NCBI RefSeq assembly: GCF_039537705.1
Contig: NZ_BAABBA010000014.1
Coordinates: 1 to 64,000 of the forward strand
Length of the DNA stretch: 64,000 nt
Direction: 5' to 3'
Source: Georgenia daeguensis
Lineage (GTDB): Bacteria > Actinomycetota > Actinomycetes > Actinomycetales > Actinomycetaceae
Under the pieces are notes generated by a model. The model searched no databases. It worked only from the letters and a program-made list of their open reading frames with translations, and had not been told where the DNA came from. Position numbers and translations under genes: made by a program. This document shows positions 11,411 to 20,076 of the stretch, in pieces. The first letter of the stretch is position 1, and each line of letters starts with the position of its first letter.

Positions 11411-12552
11411 GTGTCCACCGTCTCGTGCTGGGGGGCGAACCGCTGGGCGGCGACGCGCCCGGCGAGCTGTTCGAGGAGCTCCCCCGCGTCGGCGATGCAC
11501 CGGCTGACGTCGGGCTCGATGTCGGTCAGGGCGTGCACGGCCTCGATGCCGGCGTCCGCGGCCTGCTCACGGGTGAGGGTGGACCGGCCGCACACCGCCA
11601 CCGTGGGCACGGCGTGGGTGGCCGCAGCCTCCGCGACGCCCATCGGGGTCTTCCCGGCGAGCGACTGCTCGTCGAGGCTGCCCTCTCCGGTGACGACCAG
11701 GTCGACGCCGGCGAGACGGCCGTCGAAGCCGGTCAGGTCGAGGACGACGTCGACACCGGGCCGGCGGGTCGCGCCGAGGAGGAGGCAGGCGTAGCCCACT
11801 CCCCCGGCCGCGCCGGCTCCCGGGGCGTCGGCGAGCTCCCGCGCCCGGCCGGCGCCCGCGCGTTCCAGCGCGTCCACCCAGGCGGCGAGCCCGGCCTCGA
11901 GGTCCGCGACGGCGGACGGGTCGGCACCCTTCTGGGGTCCGTACACCGCGGCGGCGCCGCGCGGACCGAGCAGCGGGTTGTCGACGTCGGAGGCCAGGAC
12001 GAGCTCCGCCGTCGCCAGAGCGGGGTGAAGGCTCCCGAGGTCGACGGTGCGGACCGTGCGGAGCGCACCCCCACCGTCGGCGAGCCGGCCGTCGGGGCCG
12101 GCGAGCCTGGCGCCGAGGGCGGCGAGCATGCCGGCCCCGCCGTCGGTGCTGGCGGAGCCGCCGACGCCGATCACGACCGTGGTGGCGCCGTGGTCGAGGG
12201 CGTGGGCGACCAGCTCGCCGAGCCCGCGCGAGGTGGCCCGGCGGGCCGTCGAGTCGTCGGGGTCGACCATCTCGAGGCCCGTCACCGCTGCCATCTCGAT
12301 GACGGCGGTGCGCCCCCGGACGGCGTACCGCGTGTCGACCGGCTCCCCCAGCGGCCCGGTGGCGGTGAGGGCGACGGGCGTGAAGCCGGCCGCGAGGGCG
12401 GCCTGCACGGTGCCCTCGCCCCCGTCCGCCACCGGCAGCTCGTCGATCTCGACGCCGGCGAGAGCACGACGGAAGCCGGCCGCCAGGTGGGCGGCGACCT
12501 CGGCCGCGGTGAGCGACCCCTTGAACTTGTCCGGGGCGAGAAGCAGCTTCAT
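11407..12552 (-). CDS. glxK: glycerate kinase
   Basis: A 381-residue glycerate kinase (GK-II fold, GarK/GlxK family) starting MKLLLAPDKFKGSLTA, the family's hallmark N-terminus. The conserved GVGGSASTDGGAGMLAALG region lies near residue 125. It phosphorylates D-glycerate to 2-phosphoglycerate, the last step of the tartronate semialdehyde route from glyoxylate. It begins 4 nt after the gcl stop and overlaps allB by 4 nt, so it is translationally coupled on both sides. Confidence 0.93.
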   Translation of the reverse strand: MKLLLAPDKFKGSLTAAEVAAHLAAGFRRALAGVEIDELPVADGGEGTVQAALAAGFTPVALTATGPLGEPVDTRYAVRGRTAVIEMAAVTGLEMVDPDDSTARRATSRGLGELVAHALDHGATTVVIGVGGSASTDGGAGMLAALGARLAGPDGRLADGGGALRTVRTVDLGSLHPALATAELVLASDVDNPLLGPRGAAAVYGPQKGADPSAVADLEAGLAAWVDALERAGAGRARELADAPGAGAAGGVGYACLLLGATRRPGVDVVLDLTGFDGRLAGVDLVVTGEGSLDEQSLAGKTPMGVAEAAATHAVPTVAVCGRSTLTREQAADAGIEAVHALTDIEPDVSRCIADAGELLEQLAGRVAAQRFAPQHETVDT

Positions 12553-12556
12553 GCGC

Positions 12557-14332
12557 CTAGTCCAGCAGAGCCAGGGCCGTGGGGGAATCCTCCGCGCTGA
12601 GCGCGAGGTCCTCGAACTCGTTCACGCCGTCGAGCTCGGCGCCCATGGCGATGTTGGTGACGCGCTCGAGGATGACCTCGACCACCACCGGCACCCGGAA
12701 CTCCGCGGCCGTCGCGCGGGCCTTGGCGAAGGCCGGCGCGAGATCCTCCGGGTCCTTGACGCGGAGCGCCTTGCACCCGAGCGCCTCGGCGACCCTGACG
12801 TGGTCGACGCCGTAGCCCTCCGTCTCGGCGGAGTTGATGTTCTCGAACGCGAGGGAGACGTGGTAGTCCATCTCGAAGGCCCGCTGGGACTGCCGGATCA
12901 GGCCGAGGTAGGCGTTGTTGACCACGACGTGCACGTACGGCAGGTGGTGCTGGGCGCCGACGGCGAGCTCCTCGAGCATGAACTGGAAGTCGTAGTCGCC
13001 GGAGAGGGCGACGACCTCCGCGTCCGGCCGGGCGGCGGCCACGCCGAGCGCGGCGGGCCCGGTCCAGCCCAGCGGTCCGGCCTGGCCGGCGTTGATCCAG
13101 TGCCGGGACCGGTAGACGTGGAGCAGCTGGGCGCCGGCGATCTGGGACAGGCCGATCGTGGTGACGTAGACGGTGTCCCGGTCGAAGGCGCGGTTCATCT
13201 CCTCGTAGACGCGCTGCGGCTTGATCGGCACCTCCGTGAAGTGCGTCTTGCGCAGCAGCGTGCCCTTGCGGGCGGCGCAGTCGGCCACCCACCGCGACCG
13301 GTCCGGCAGCTGCCCGGCGTCGCGGCGCTCGCGGGCGATCTCGACGGCGAGGGCGAGGAACGCCCGTGCGTCGGAGACGATGCCGAGGTCGGGCGCGAAG
13401 ACGCGGCCGATCTGGGTCGGCTCGATGTCGACGTGGACGAACGTGCGGCCGCGGCGGTACGTCTCGAGGCCTCCGGTGTGGCGGTTGGCCCACCGGTTGC
13501 CCACGCCGAGGACGAAGTCGGACTCGAGGAACGTGGCGTTGCCGTAGCGCTGGGAGGTCTGGATGCCCACCATGCCCGCGGCGAGCGGGTGGTCGTCCGC
13601 GATGGCGCCCCAGCCCATGAGGGTGGGCACGACGGGGACGTCGAGGGTCTCGGCGAGCCGCACGAGGAGGTCCTCGGCGCCGGCGTTGACGATGCCGCCG
13701 CCCGCCACCAGGAGCGGACGCTCGGCCGCCTGGAGCATGTCCAGCGCCCTGGCGACCTGCGCGCGCGTGGCCTCGGGCCGGAGCACGGGCAGCGGGGCGT
13801 ACAGGTCCGGGTCGAACTCGATCTCGGTCAGCTGGACGTCGATCGGCAGGTCGACGAGCACCGGGCCCGGGCGGCCGGAGCGCATGAGCTGGAAGGCCTG
13901 GGCGAGCACGCCGGGCAGCTGCGCGGCCTCGAGGACGGTCCTGGCCATCTTCGTCACCGGCGCCGCGATCGACGCGATGTCGACGGCCTGGAAGTCCTCC
14001 TTGTCGAGCTTGGCCACGGGGGCCTGGCCCGTGATGCACAGCATCGGCACGGAGTCGGCCCACGCGGCGTACAGGCCGGTGATCATGTCCGTGCCGGCCG
14101 GGCCGGAGGTACCGACGCACACGCCGATGTTGCCCGCGGCGGCGCGGCTGTACCCGTCCGCCATGTGCGAGGCCGCCTCGACGTGGCGGGCGAGGACGTG
14201 GCGGATGCCGCCGTGCTTGCGCATGGCGTCGTAGAACGGGTTGATGGCGGCGCCGGGCAGGCCGAAGGCCTGGGTGGCCCCCTCCTTCTCGAGGATGGCG
14301 ACGGCGGCGTCGACTGCTCTCATACGGGGCAT
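12557..14332 (-). CDS. gcl: glyoxylate carboligase (tartronate-semialdehyde synthase)
   Basis: A 591-residue thiamin-diphosphate enzyme that joins two glyoxylates to tartronate semialdehyde with loss of CO2. The position usually held by the catalytic Glu of this superfamily is Val51 (LARHVEAASHMADGYSRA), exactly as in E. coli Gcl, which argues strongly for Gcl over acetolactate synthase. The ThDP/Mg motif region (ALSGDYDFQFML...NNAYLGLI) is intact. Start ATG (MPRMRAVDAAVAIL) with GGAG upstream. It follows glxR by 112 nt with no operator in between. Confidence 0.95.
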   Translation of the reverse strand: MPRMRAVDAAVAILEKEGATQAFGLPGAAINPFYDAMRKHGGIRHVLARHVEAASHMADGYSRAAAGNIGVCVGTSGPAGTDMITGLYAAWADSVPMLCITGQAPVAKLDKEDFQAVDIASIAAPVTKMARTVLEAAQLPGVLAQAFQLMRSGRPGPVLVDLPIDVQLTEIEFDPDLYAPLPVLRPEATRAQVARALDMLQAAERPLLVAGGGIVNAGAEDLLVRLAETLDVPVVPTLMGWGAIADDHPLAAGMVGIQTSQRYGNATFLESDFVLGVGNRWANRHTGGLETYRRGRTFVHVDIEPTQIGRVFAPDLGIVSDARAFLALAVEIARERRDAGQLPDRSRWVADCAARKGTLLRKTHFTEVPIKPQRVYEEMNRAFDRDTVYVTTIGLSQIAGAQLLHVYRSRHWINAGQAGPLGWTGPAALGVAAARPDAEVVALSGDYDFQFMLEELAVGAQHHLPYVHVVVNNAYLGLIRQSQRAFEMDYHVSLAFENINSAETEGYGVDHVRVAEALGCKALRVKDPEDLAPAFAKARATAAEFRVPVVVEVILERVTNIAMGAELDGVNEFEDLALSAEDSPTALALLD

Positions 14333-14444
14333 CGGGTGCTCCAGGATCGTCGTTGGTCGGGAGGCTTGCGGGCACGCCCGGCCGGCGTTCGTGGGCCGGC
14401 CGGGGTGCGTCGGTGGGTCAGGAGTCGGGGTCGGAGCCGGTGGC

Positions 14445-15374
14445 TCAGGAGTCGCGGCCGGAGAGCCGCGCGACGGTGCGGAAGAGCGCGGAGTGGTCGA
14501 GCGCGCCGTCCCCGCCGGCGCGGGCGGCCTGCATGAGCTGCGCGACGAGGGCACCGAGCGGGATGGTGACGCCGGCCTCGCGGGCCGCGGACGTGACGAT
14601 GCCGAGGTCCTTGTGGTGCAGGTCGATGCGGAAGCCCGGCTCGAAGGAGCGGTCCAGCATCTTCTCCGCCTTCTGGTTCAGCACGGCGGAGCCCGCGAGC
14701 CCGCCGCCGAGCACCTGCACGGCGGCGGCGGTGTCGACGCCGTAGGCCTCGAGGAAGACGATCGCCTCGGCCAGCAGGCCGATGTTGCCGGCCACGATGA
14801 GCTGGTTGGCGGCCTTCACGGTCTGGCCGGAGCCGGTGGGCCCGACGTGAACGACCGTCTTGCCGACGACGTCGAGCACGGGCCGCGCGGCCTCGAAGTC
14901 CTCCTCGGACCCGCCCACCATGATCGACAGCGCCGCGTTCTTCGCGCCCGCCTCGCCGCCGGAGACGGGGGCGTCGACGATGCGGAAGCCCTGGGCGCGG
15001 GCCTGCTCGGCCAGCTCCACGGTGACGTCGGGACGGATGGTGGAGAAGTCGATGATGAGGGCGCCGGGCTTCGCGGAGTCGAGGACGCCGCCCTCGCCGG
15101 TCAGGACCTCGGCGACGTCCGGGGAGTCCGGGACCATCAGGGCGACGACGTCGGCGTCGGCGACGGCCTCGGCCACCGAGCCGGCGGACGTGCCGCCCGC
15201 CTCGACGAGGGGCCGGGTCTTCTCGGGGCTGCGGTTGTACCCGGTCACCTGGTGGCCGGCGTTCTGCAGGTGGACGGCCATGGGGCTGCCCATGATGCCG
15301 AGGCCGATGAATGCGACGCGGGTCATCGCTGTCCCCTCACTGTCGGTGCTGCGGGTCGTGCTCGTGGTGGTCAT
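14445..15374 (-). CDS. glxR: 2-hydroxy-3-oxopropionate (tartronate semialdehyde) reductase
   Basis: A 309-residue beta-hydroxyacid dehydrogenase with an N-terminal NAD(P) motif VAFIGLGIMGSPMA and the substrate and catalytic regions DAPVSGGEAGA and GPTGSGQTVKAANQL (catalytic Lys). It reduces tartronate semialdehyde to D-glycerate. The chosen ATG has a strong AAGGAG site and lies 10 nt after hyi. A second in-frame ATG at 15326, with its own GAGGGG, would give the usual short N-terminus and is also possible. Confidence 0.93.
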   Translation of the reverse strand: MTTTSTTRSTDSEGTAMTRVAFIGLGIMGSPMAVHLQNAGHQVTGYNRSPEKTRPLVEAGGTSAGSVAEAVADADVVALMVPDSPDVAEVLTGEGGVLDSAKPGALIIDFSTIRPDVTVELAEQARAQGFRIVDAPVSGGEAGAKNAALSIMVGGSEEDFEAARPVLDVVGKTVVHVGPTGSGQTVKAANQLIVAGNIGLLAEAIVFLEAYGVDTAAAVQVLGGGLAGSAVLNQKAEKMLDRSFEPGFRIDLHHKDLGIVTSAAREAGVTIPLGALVAQLMQAARAGGDGALDHSALFRTVARLSGRDS

Positions 15375-15384
15375 GTCTTCTCCT

Positions 15385-16215
15385 TCAGCGGGTGACGGCG
15401 GGCTCGGCCGCGCGCTGCCCGCGCGGCAGCCAGGCGAACGGGTCGGCGTCGTCGGTCTTGTACTCCAGGCCGACCGGTCCCGCGTAGCCGCCGGCGCGCA
15501 GGTCCTCGATCCACCGGGTGATCGGCAGGTCGCCGCTGCCGGGTGCGCCGCGGCCGGGGGCGTCGGCGATCTGCACGTGGGCGACGCGGTCGCGGTAGGT
15601 CGCGATCTCGGCGTCGACGTCGGCGGCGTTGACGGAGAGGTGGTAGACGTCGAGGAGCAGCCCGATGTTCGTCGAGCCGTGCTCGGAGGCCACCCGGTCG
15701 ACGACGGCGACAGCGTCGGCGGAGGTCTTCAGCGGGTAGGCGGGGGTGCCGGAGACGGGCTCGAGCAGCACGGTGCCGCCGATGCGGTCCACCGCCTGCG
15801 CGGCGAGGTGCAGGTTCTCGGCGCCGAGGTCGTCCTGGGCGGCGGGGTCGGCACCCTCGACGCGGTTGCCGTAGAGGGCGTTGAACGCCCGGCACCCGGT
15901 GCGCTCGCCGATCGCCGTGACGACGTCGAGGTTGGCACGCAGCTCCGCCTCGCGGCCCGGCCAGGAGATCAGCCCCCGGTCACCGGCGGGCATGTCACCC
16001 GCGAGGAAGTTCAGGCCGGTCAGCTGGACGTCGGCCTTCTCCAGCGCGCGCACGAGGGCGTCGATCTCGTCGGCGTCCGGCGTGGCGGTGGGGAACGGCC
16101 ACCACAGCTCCAGGCCGTCGAACCCGGCGGCCCTGACGGCGGCAGGCCGCTCGAGCAGCGGGAGGTCCGTGAGCAGGATCGAGGCGTTCACCGTGTAGGG
16201 AATCTGTGAAGCCAT
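15385..16215 (-). CDS. hyi: hydroxypyruvate isomerase family protein
   Basis: A 276-residue TIM-barrel (xylose isomerase-like) protein of the Hyi family, which interconverts hydroxypyruvate and tartronate semialdehyde. It has the expected order of conserved Glu and His residues (TGLNFLAGD, FNALYGNR, LLEPVSG, LLLDVYHLSV, HVQIADAPGRGAPGSGD, GLEYK). First gene of a five-gene operon with glxR, gcl, glxK and allB. The ATG follows AAAGG that abuts the operator 16225-16239. Confidence 0.9.
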   Translation of the reverse strand: MASQIPYTVNASILLTDLPLLERPAAVRAAGFDGLELWWPFPTATPDADEIDALVRALEKADVQLTGLNFLAGDMPAGDRGLISWPGREAELRANLDVVTAIGERTGCRAFNALYGNRVEGADPAAQDDLGAENLHLAAQAVDRIGGTVLLEPVSGTPAYPLKTSADAVAVVDRVASEHGSTNIGLLLDVYHLSVNAADVDAEIATYRDRVAHVQIADAPGRGAPGSGDLPITRWIEDLRAGGYAGPVGLEYKTDDADPFAWLPRGQRAAEPAVTR

Positions 16216-16224
16216 CAGGCTACC

Positions 16225-16260
16225 TTTCGCGATACGGAATACAACTTCCTCTTGTCGAAA
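16225..16260 (-). promoter_or_regulatory. IclR-type operator, hyi operon promoter
   Basis: On the transcribed strand the core is TTCCG-TATCG-CGAAA (16225-16239). A GGAA half-site stands 6 nt upstream and belongs to a second, imperfect copy (TTTCG-ACAAG-AGGAA, 16246-16260). The core ends 10 nt before the hyi start. Confidence 0.6.
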
Positions 16261-16270
16261 GAGTAGAGAA

Positions 16271-16302
16271 GAGCCCGGCGGGGGTCAACCCCCGCCGGGC
16301 TC
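16271..16302 (-). terminator. terminator of the malic enzyme-DUF6986 operon
   Basis: A perfect 14-bp stem, GAGCCCGGCGGGGG against CCCCCGCCGGGCTC, with the loop TCAA, lies 28 nt after the DUF6986 stop. It separates that operon from the hyi promoter. Confidence 0.85.
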
Positions 16303-16330
16303 TGTCCCGGTACGGCTCGCGGCGGACCGG

Positions 16331-17602
16331 TCAGGCCGGCGCGCCGGCCTCCGCGTCGGTACGCGGGCGCAGCAGCGCGCCGAGAGCGCCCGGCTCCACC
16401 CCGGCGGCGGCGAGCTCCCCGGCCGACACGGCGCCGCAGTCCAGGCCGCGCTGGAGGAACCACGCCAGCGCCCGGGCGGTGGCCGGCTCGTCCATGACCG
16501 CCCCCTCCTCGCGGGCGAGGTACGCGCGCAGCCGCGCCGCGGCCGCGTCCGTACCCTCCCGGTAGAAGGTGTACGTCGCGGCGAACCTGCTGGGCAGCTG
16601 TGCCGGGTGCAGGTCCCAGCCCTGGTAGTAGCCGCGCTCGAGCGAGCGGCGCACCAGCCGGGCGTGCAGCGCCCATGCCGAGCGCACGTCCTCCGGCTGC
16701 CCCACGGGCAGCACGTTGGTGGACCCGTCGGAGAGGCGCACCCCCGTGCCCGCGGCCGCGAGCTGCATGACGGCCTTGGCGTGGTCGGCCGCCGGGTGCT
16801 CCATCGACTGCTGGGCGGCCGAGATGCCCAGGGACGCCGAGTAGTCGTAGGTGCCGTAGTGCAGCCCCGTGACCCGGCCCTGCCCCGCGTGCACCATGCG
16901 GGCCACCAGGGCCGTGCCGTCCGCGCCGAGGATCGACTGGGGCGTCTCGACCTGCACCTCGAACCCGAGGCGGCCGGCCGGCAGCGCGTGCGCCTGCTCG
17001 ATCCGGCCGCAGACGGCGACCATCGCCTCGACCTGCTCGACGGCGGTGACCTTGGGCAGGGTGAGCAGGAGCCCGTCCGGCAGGTCGCCCCCCTCGAGCA
17101 GCGTCGTGAGGAAGAGGTCCAGCGTGCGCAGGCCCCGGCGTCTCGTCGGCCGCTCGAAGCTCTTGAAGCGGATGCCGACGAACGGGGTCGCGAGGCCCCG
17201 CTCGAGCTCGGTCCGCAGGGTGCGTGCGGCGGCGACCGCCACGTCGTCCTCGGCGTCGCCGTGGTCGCCGTAGCCGTCCTCGAGGTCGATGCGCAGGTCC
17301 TCGACGGGCTCCCGCCCGAGCTTGCCCGCCACCTGCGCGGCGACGGCGTCCCGCAGCCCGGCGGGCACCCGTGCCACCTCGAGGAGAGCCTCGGCCCCGC
17401 CGGCGCGCTCCACCGCGGCGCGCGCCTGCTCCCCCCAGTCGCGGGCGAGCCCGACGGTGTACCGGTCGGCCGGGACGTAGACCGTGTGGACGGGCTGGCG
17501 GCTGACGTCGTCGCCCGGGTAGTCGCGCCCGAGCCGGGCGTCGACGGGGGCGAGGAGCTCCTCGACGGCGCGCAGGGCCCCCTCGTCCAGGGTGGTGCTC
17601 AT
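16331..17602 (-). CDS. DUF6986 family, CitE-like aldolase/lyase
   Basis: A 423-residue protein resembling the HpcH/HpaI-CitE aldolase superfamily. IDLEDGYGDHGDAEDD, LPKV, FEVQVETPQSI and LHYGTYDYSASLGI match the CitE order, with the presumed metal-binding Glu and Asp retained. I believe it belongs to DUF6986. CitE-like enzymes cleave or form acyl-CoA or free acids, often with glyoxylate or acetyl groups. The ATG overlaps the malic enzyme stop (ATGA), so the two proteins are coupled, and the operon carries the same operator as the glyoxylate genes. The substrate is unknown; a glyoxylate or malate-related reaction is an inference from context. Confidence 0.75.
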   Translation of the reverse strand: MSTTLDEGALRAVEELLAPVDARLGRDYPGDDVSRQPVHTVYVPADRYTVGLARDWGEQARAAVERAGGAEALLEVARVPAGLRDAVAAQVAGKLGREPVEDLRIDLEDGYGDHGDAEDDVAVAAARTLRTELERGLATPFVGIRFKSFERPTRRRGLRTLDLFLTTLLEGGDLPDGLLLTLPKVTAVEQVEAMVAVCGRIEQAHALPAGRLGFEVQVETPQSILGADGTALVARMVHAGQGRVTGLHYGTYDYSASLGISAAQQSMEHPAADHAKAVMQLAAAGTGVRLSDGSTNVLPVGQPEDVRSAWALHARLVRRSLERGYYQGWDLHPAQLPSRFAATYTFYREGTDAAAARLRAYLAREEGAVMDEPATARALAWFLQRGLDCGAVSAGELAAAGVEPGALGALLRPRTDAEAGAPA

Positions 17603-19083
17603 CGGGCCGCCCCGGCGCCGACGGGCTCGGCCGCCACCCGGGTGCCGGCGTCCTCCTCCGCACCGTCGCCGTCGCCGGCCGCCGCCTCCTGCTCGGCGAG
17701 GTCCCGCTGGGCCTCGGTGCGGACGGCGTCCGCCACGGCCTCGGCCACGCGGACGTCGAAGACGCCGGGGATGACGAAGGCCGGGTTGAGCTCCTCCTCG
17801 GAGACCACCTCGGCGATCGCCACGGCCGCCACGCGGAGCAGCTCCGGGGAGATCTTGGTGGCGCCCGCGTCGAGCAGCCCGCGGAAGAGGCCCGGGAAGG
17901 CGAGGACGTTGTTGATCTGGTTCGGGTAGTCGCTCCGCCCGGTCGCGACGACGGCGGCCGTCTCGCCCGCCTCGATCGGGTCCACCTCGGGGGTGGGGTT
18001 CGCCAGGGCGAACACGATGGCGCCGTCGTTCATCGTCGCGACGTCGGCCCCGGTGAGGATGTTGCCCGCAGAGACACCGATGAAGACGTCGGCCCCGGCC
18101 AGGCCCTCCTTGAGGGTGCCCACGAAACCCTCGGGGTTGGCGTTGTCGATGATCCAGCTGCGGTGCCCGTCGCCGTTGCGCACGCCGGGGTGCAGGGCGC
18201 CGCGCCGGTCGAAGCCGATGACGTTCCGGGCGCCCTGGGCCATGAGGAGCTTGATGATGGCGGTACCCGCGGCGCCGACGCCGGAGACGACGATGCGCAC
18301 GTCCTCCATCCTCTTGCCCACGACCTTGAGCGCGTTGATCAGCGCCGCCAGCACGACGATCGCCGTGCCGTGCTGGTCGTCGTGGAAGACCGGGATGTCC
18401 AGCTCCTCGCGCAGCCGGGCCTCGATCTCGAAGCAGCGGGGGGCGGAGATGTCCTCGAGGTTCACCCCGCCGTACACCGGGGCCATGGCCTTGACGATGG
18501 AGATGATCTCCTCGGTGTCCTTCGTGTCCAGGCAGACCGGCCACGCGTCCACGTCGGCGAACTCCTTGAACAGCGCGGCCTTGCCCTCCATCACCGGCAG
18601 GGCGGCCGCGGGGCCGATGTCCCCCAGGCCGAGCACCGCGGTGCCGTCGGTGACGACGGCGACGGTGTTGCGCTTGATGGTGAGCCGGCGCGCGTCCTCG
18701 GGCTTCTCCGCGATCGCGGTGCACACCCGTGCGACGCCGGGGGTGTAGGCGCGGGAGAGATCGCGGCGGGTCTTCAGCGGCACCTTGAGGCTGACCTCGA
18801 TCTTCCCGCCCAGGTGCATGAGGAAGGTCGAGTCGGACATCTTGAGCACCCGCACGCCGTCGAGGGCGTCGAGGGCGTCGCGCACCTGCTCCCCGTGCTC
18901 GCCGTCGACGGTGTCGCAGGTGACGTCGACGACGATCCTGGTGCTCGTGGACTGGACGATGTCGACGCCCATGACCGCGGCCCCGGCCTCCGCGACCGCG
19001 GACACCACCGTGCTCGTCGCCCGCTGCGACGCCGGCACCTCCACCCGCAGGGTGATCGTGTAGCTAGGACTGGGCAGGCCCAT
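17599..19083 (-). CDS. NAD(P)-dependent malic enzyme with N-terminal ACT-like domain (copy 1)
   Basis: A 494-residue malic enzyme that decarboxylates malate to pyruvate. Residues 1-85 form an ACT-like regulatory domain (SYTITLRVEVPASQRATST). The catalytic part has SRAYTPGVARVC, VTDGTAVLGLGDIGP, VNLEDISAPRCFEIE and PVFHDDQHGTAIV. A charged C-terminal tail of about 35 residues extends past copy 2 (24706-26127). The start follows GAGGAAT. It is coupled to the DUF6986 gene and divergent from iclR. In this setting it completes glyoxylate to malate to pyruvate. Confidence 0.93.
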   Translation of the reverse strand: MGLPSPSYTITLRVEVPASQRATSTVVSAVAEAGAAVMGVDIVQSTSTRIVVDVTCDTVDGEHGEQVRDALDALDGVRVLKMSDSTFLMHLGGKIEVSLKVPLKTRRDLSRAYTPGVARVCTAIAEKPEDARRLTIKRNTVAVVTDGTAVLGLGDIGPAAALPVMEGKAALFKEFADVDAWPVCLDTKDTEEIISIVKAMAPVYGGVNLEDISAPRCFEIEARLREELDIPVFHDDQHGTAIVVLAALINALKVVGKRMEDVRIVVSGVGAAGTAIIKLLMAQGARNVIGFDRRGALHPGVRNGDGHRSWIIDNANPEGFVGTLKEGLAGADVFIGVSAGNILTGADVATMNDGAIVFALANPTPEVDPIEAGETAAVVATGRSDYPNQINNVLAFPGLFRGLLDAGATKISPELLRVAAVAIAEVVSEEELNPAFVIPGVFDVRVAEAVADAVRTEAQRDLAEQEAAAGDGDGAEEDAGTRVAAEPVGAGAAR

Positions 19084-19119
19084 GGTGTTGGATTCCTCTC
19101 GACGATATTCCGCTTGGAC

Positions 19120-19134
19120 TTTCGACATGTGAAA
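19120..19134. promoter_or_regulatory. IclR-type operator in the malic enzyme/iclR intergenic region
   Basis: TTTCG-ACATG-TGAAA on the plus strand, followed after 6 nt by a TTCC half-site (19141-19144). A TTCC-N4-GGA element lies just on the other side (19109-19118). The spacing matches the other boxes when read away from malic enzyme. A box shared by the divergent regulator suggests autoregulation. Confidence 0.6.
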
Positions 19135-19222
19135 TACTACTTCCGCGACCCTGGCGAACCGCCTCGGCGCTCGGGACGAGATCCGGACGAGCGGGGCAGG
19201 GCTCCGCGGAGGGAGGCACACC

Positions 19223-19975
19223 GTGGCTGAGGGCAACGGCGTCCAGTCGGTTGACCGGGCGATCGACCTGCTGGAGATCATGACCGACCTCGGCGGCTCC
19301 GCCGGGCTGAGCGAGCTGGCCACCAGCTCCGGCCTGCCGCTGCCCACGATCCACCGGCTGATGCGCACGCTCGTCGGCCGGGGGTACGCCCGCCAGCTGC
19401 CCTCGCGCCGCTACACGCTGGGACCGAGGCTCATCCGCCTCGGCGAGAGCGCGGGCCGCCAGCTCGGTGCGGGCGCCCGCCCGCATCTGGAGCGGGTGGC
19501 ACGAGAGCTCGGGGAGACGGCGAACATGGCGATGATCGACCGCGACATGGCGGTCTACGTCGCCCAGGCGGCGTCCTCGCACTCGATGCGCATGTTCACC
19601 GAGGTCGGCCGCCGCGTGTACTGCCACTGCACGGGCGTGGGAAAGATGGTGCTCGCCCAGCTGCCCGACTCCACGGTGCGGGAGATCGTCGCCCGGACCG
19701 GCATGCCCGCCGCCACGGACCAGTCGATCACGAACGTCGAGGACCTCATCGTCGAGCTCGACAAGATCCGCAGGCAGGGCTACGCCGTCGACGACGGCGA
19801 GCAGGAGATCGGGGTGCGGTGCTTCGCCGTCGCCGTGCCGGACGCCCCGACCCCCTCCGCCGTCTCCGTCTCCGGGCCGGCTGCCCGCGTGACGTACGAG
19901 TTCGGCGAGAAGGCAGTGCCGGTGCTGCACGAGCTGGCGAGACAGGTGGCCGGCGAGCTCCTCAGCGTCCGTTGA
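19223..19975 (+). CDS. IclR family transcriptional regulator
   Basis: A 250-residue IclR protein. The N-terminal winged helix-turn-helix (residues 5-65) contains LSELATSSGLPLPTIHRLMRTL. The C-terminal effector domain has the typical GVGKMVLAQLP and QGYAVDDGEQEIGVRC segments. The start is a GTG with GGGAGG 6 nt upstream. The family includes AllR of enterobacteria and Streptomyces, which senses glyoxylate or allantoin-pathway intermediates and controls allantoin and glyoxylate genes. Central position and the repeated operator make it the likely local regulator of this island; the effector is not shown by the sequence. Confidence 0.9.
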   Translation: MAEGNGVQSVDRAIDLLEIMTDLGGSAGLSELATSSGLPLPTIHRLMRTLVGRGYARQLPSRRYTLGPRLIRLGESAGRQLGAGARPHLERVARELGETANMAMIDRDMAVYVAQAASSHSMRMFTEVGRRVYCHCTGVGKMVLAQLPDSTVREIVARTGMPAATDQSITNVEDLIVELDKIRRQGYAVDDGEQEIGVRCFAVAVPDAPTPSAVSVSGPAARVTYEFGEKAVPVLHELARQVAGELLSVR

Positions 19976-20076
19976 CGCCGCGGTCCCGCGCCGGGTGCCG
20001 GACCGCCACGTCCGCCGTCGTCCGGAGGGACCGGCACCTGCGTCTCGGCACCTCCGGACCGGCGCACGCCCGGAGC

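Noticed and set aside
12557..14332. Acetolactate synthase instead of glyoxylate carboligase
   Set aside because: Val51 replaces the otherwise universal catalytic Glu, as in Gcl, and the gene lies between glxR and glxK.
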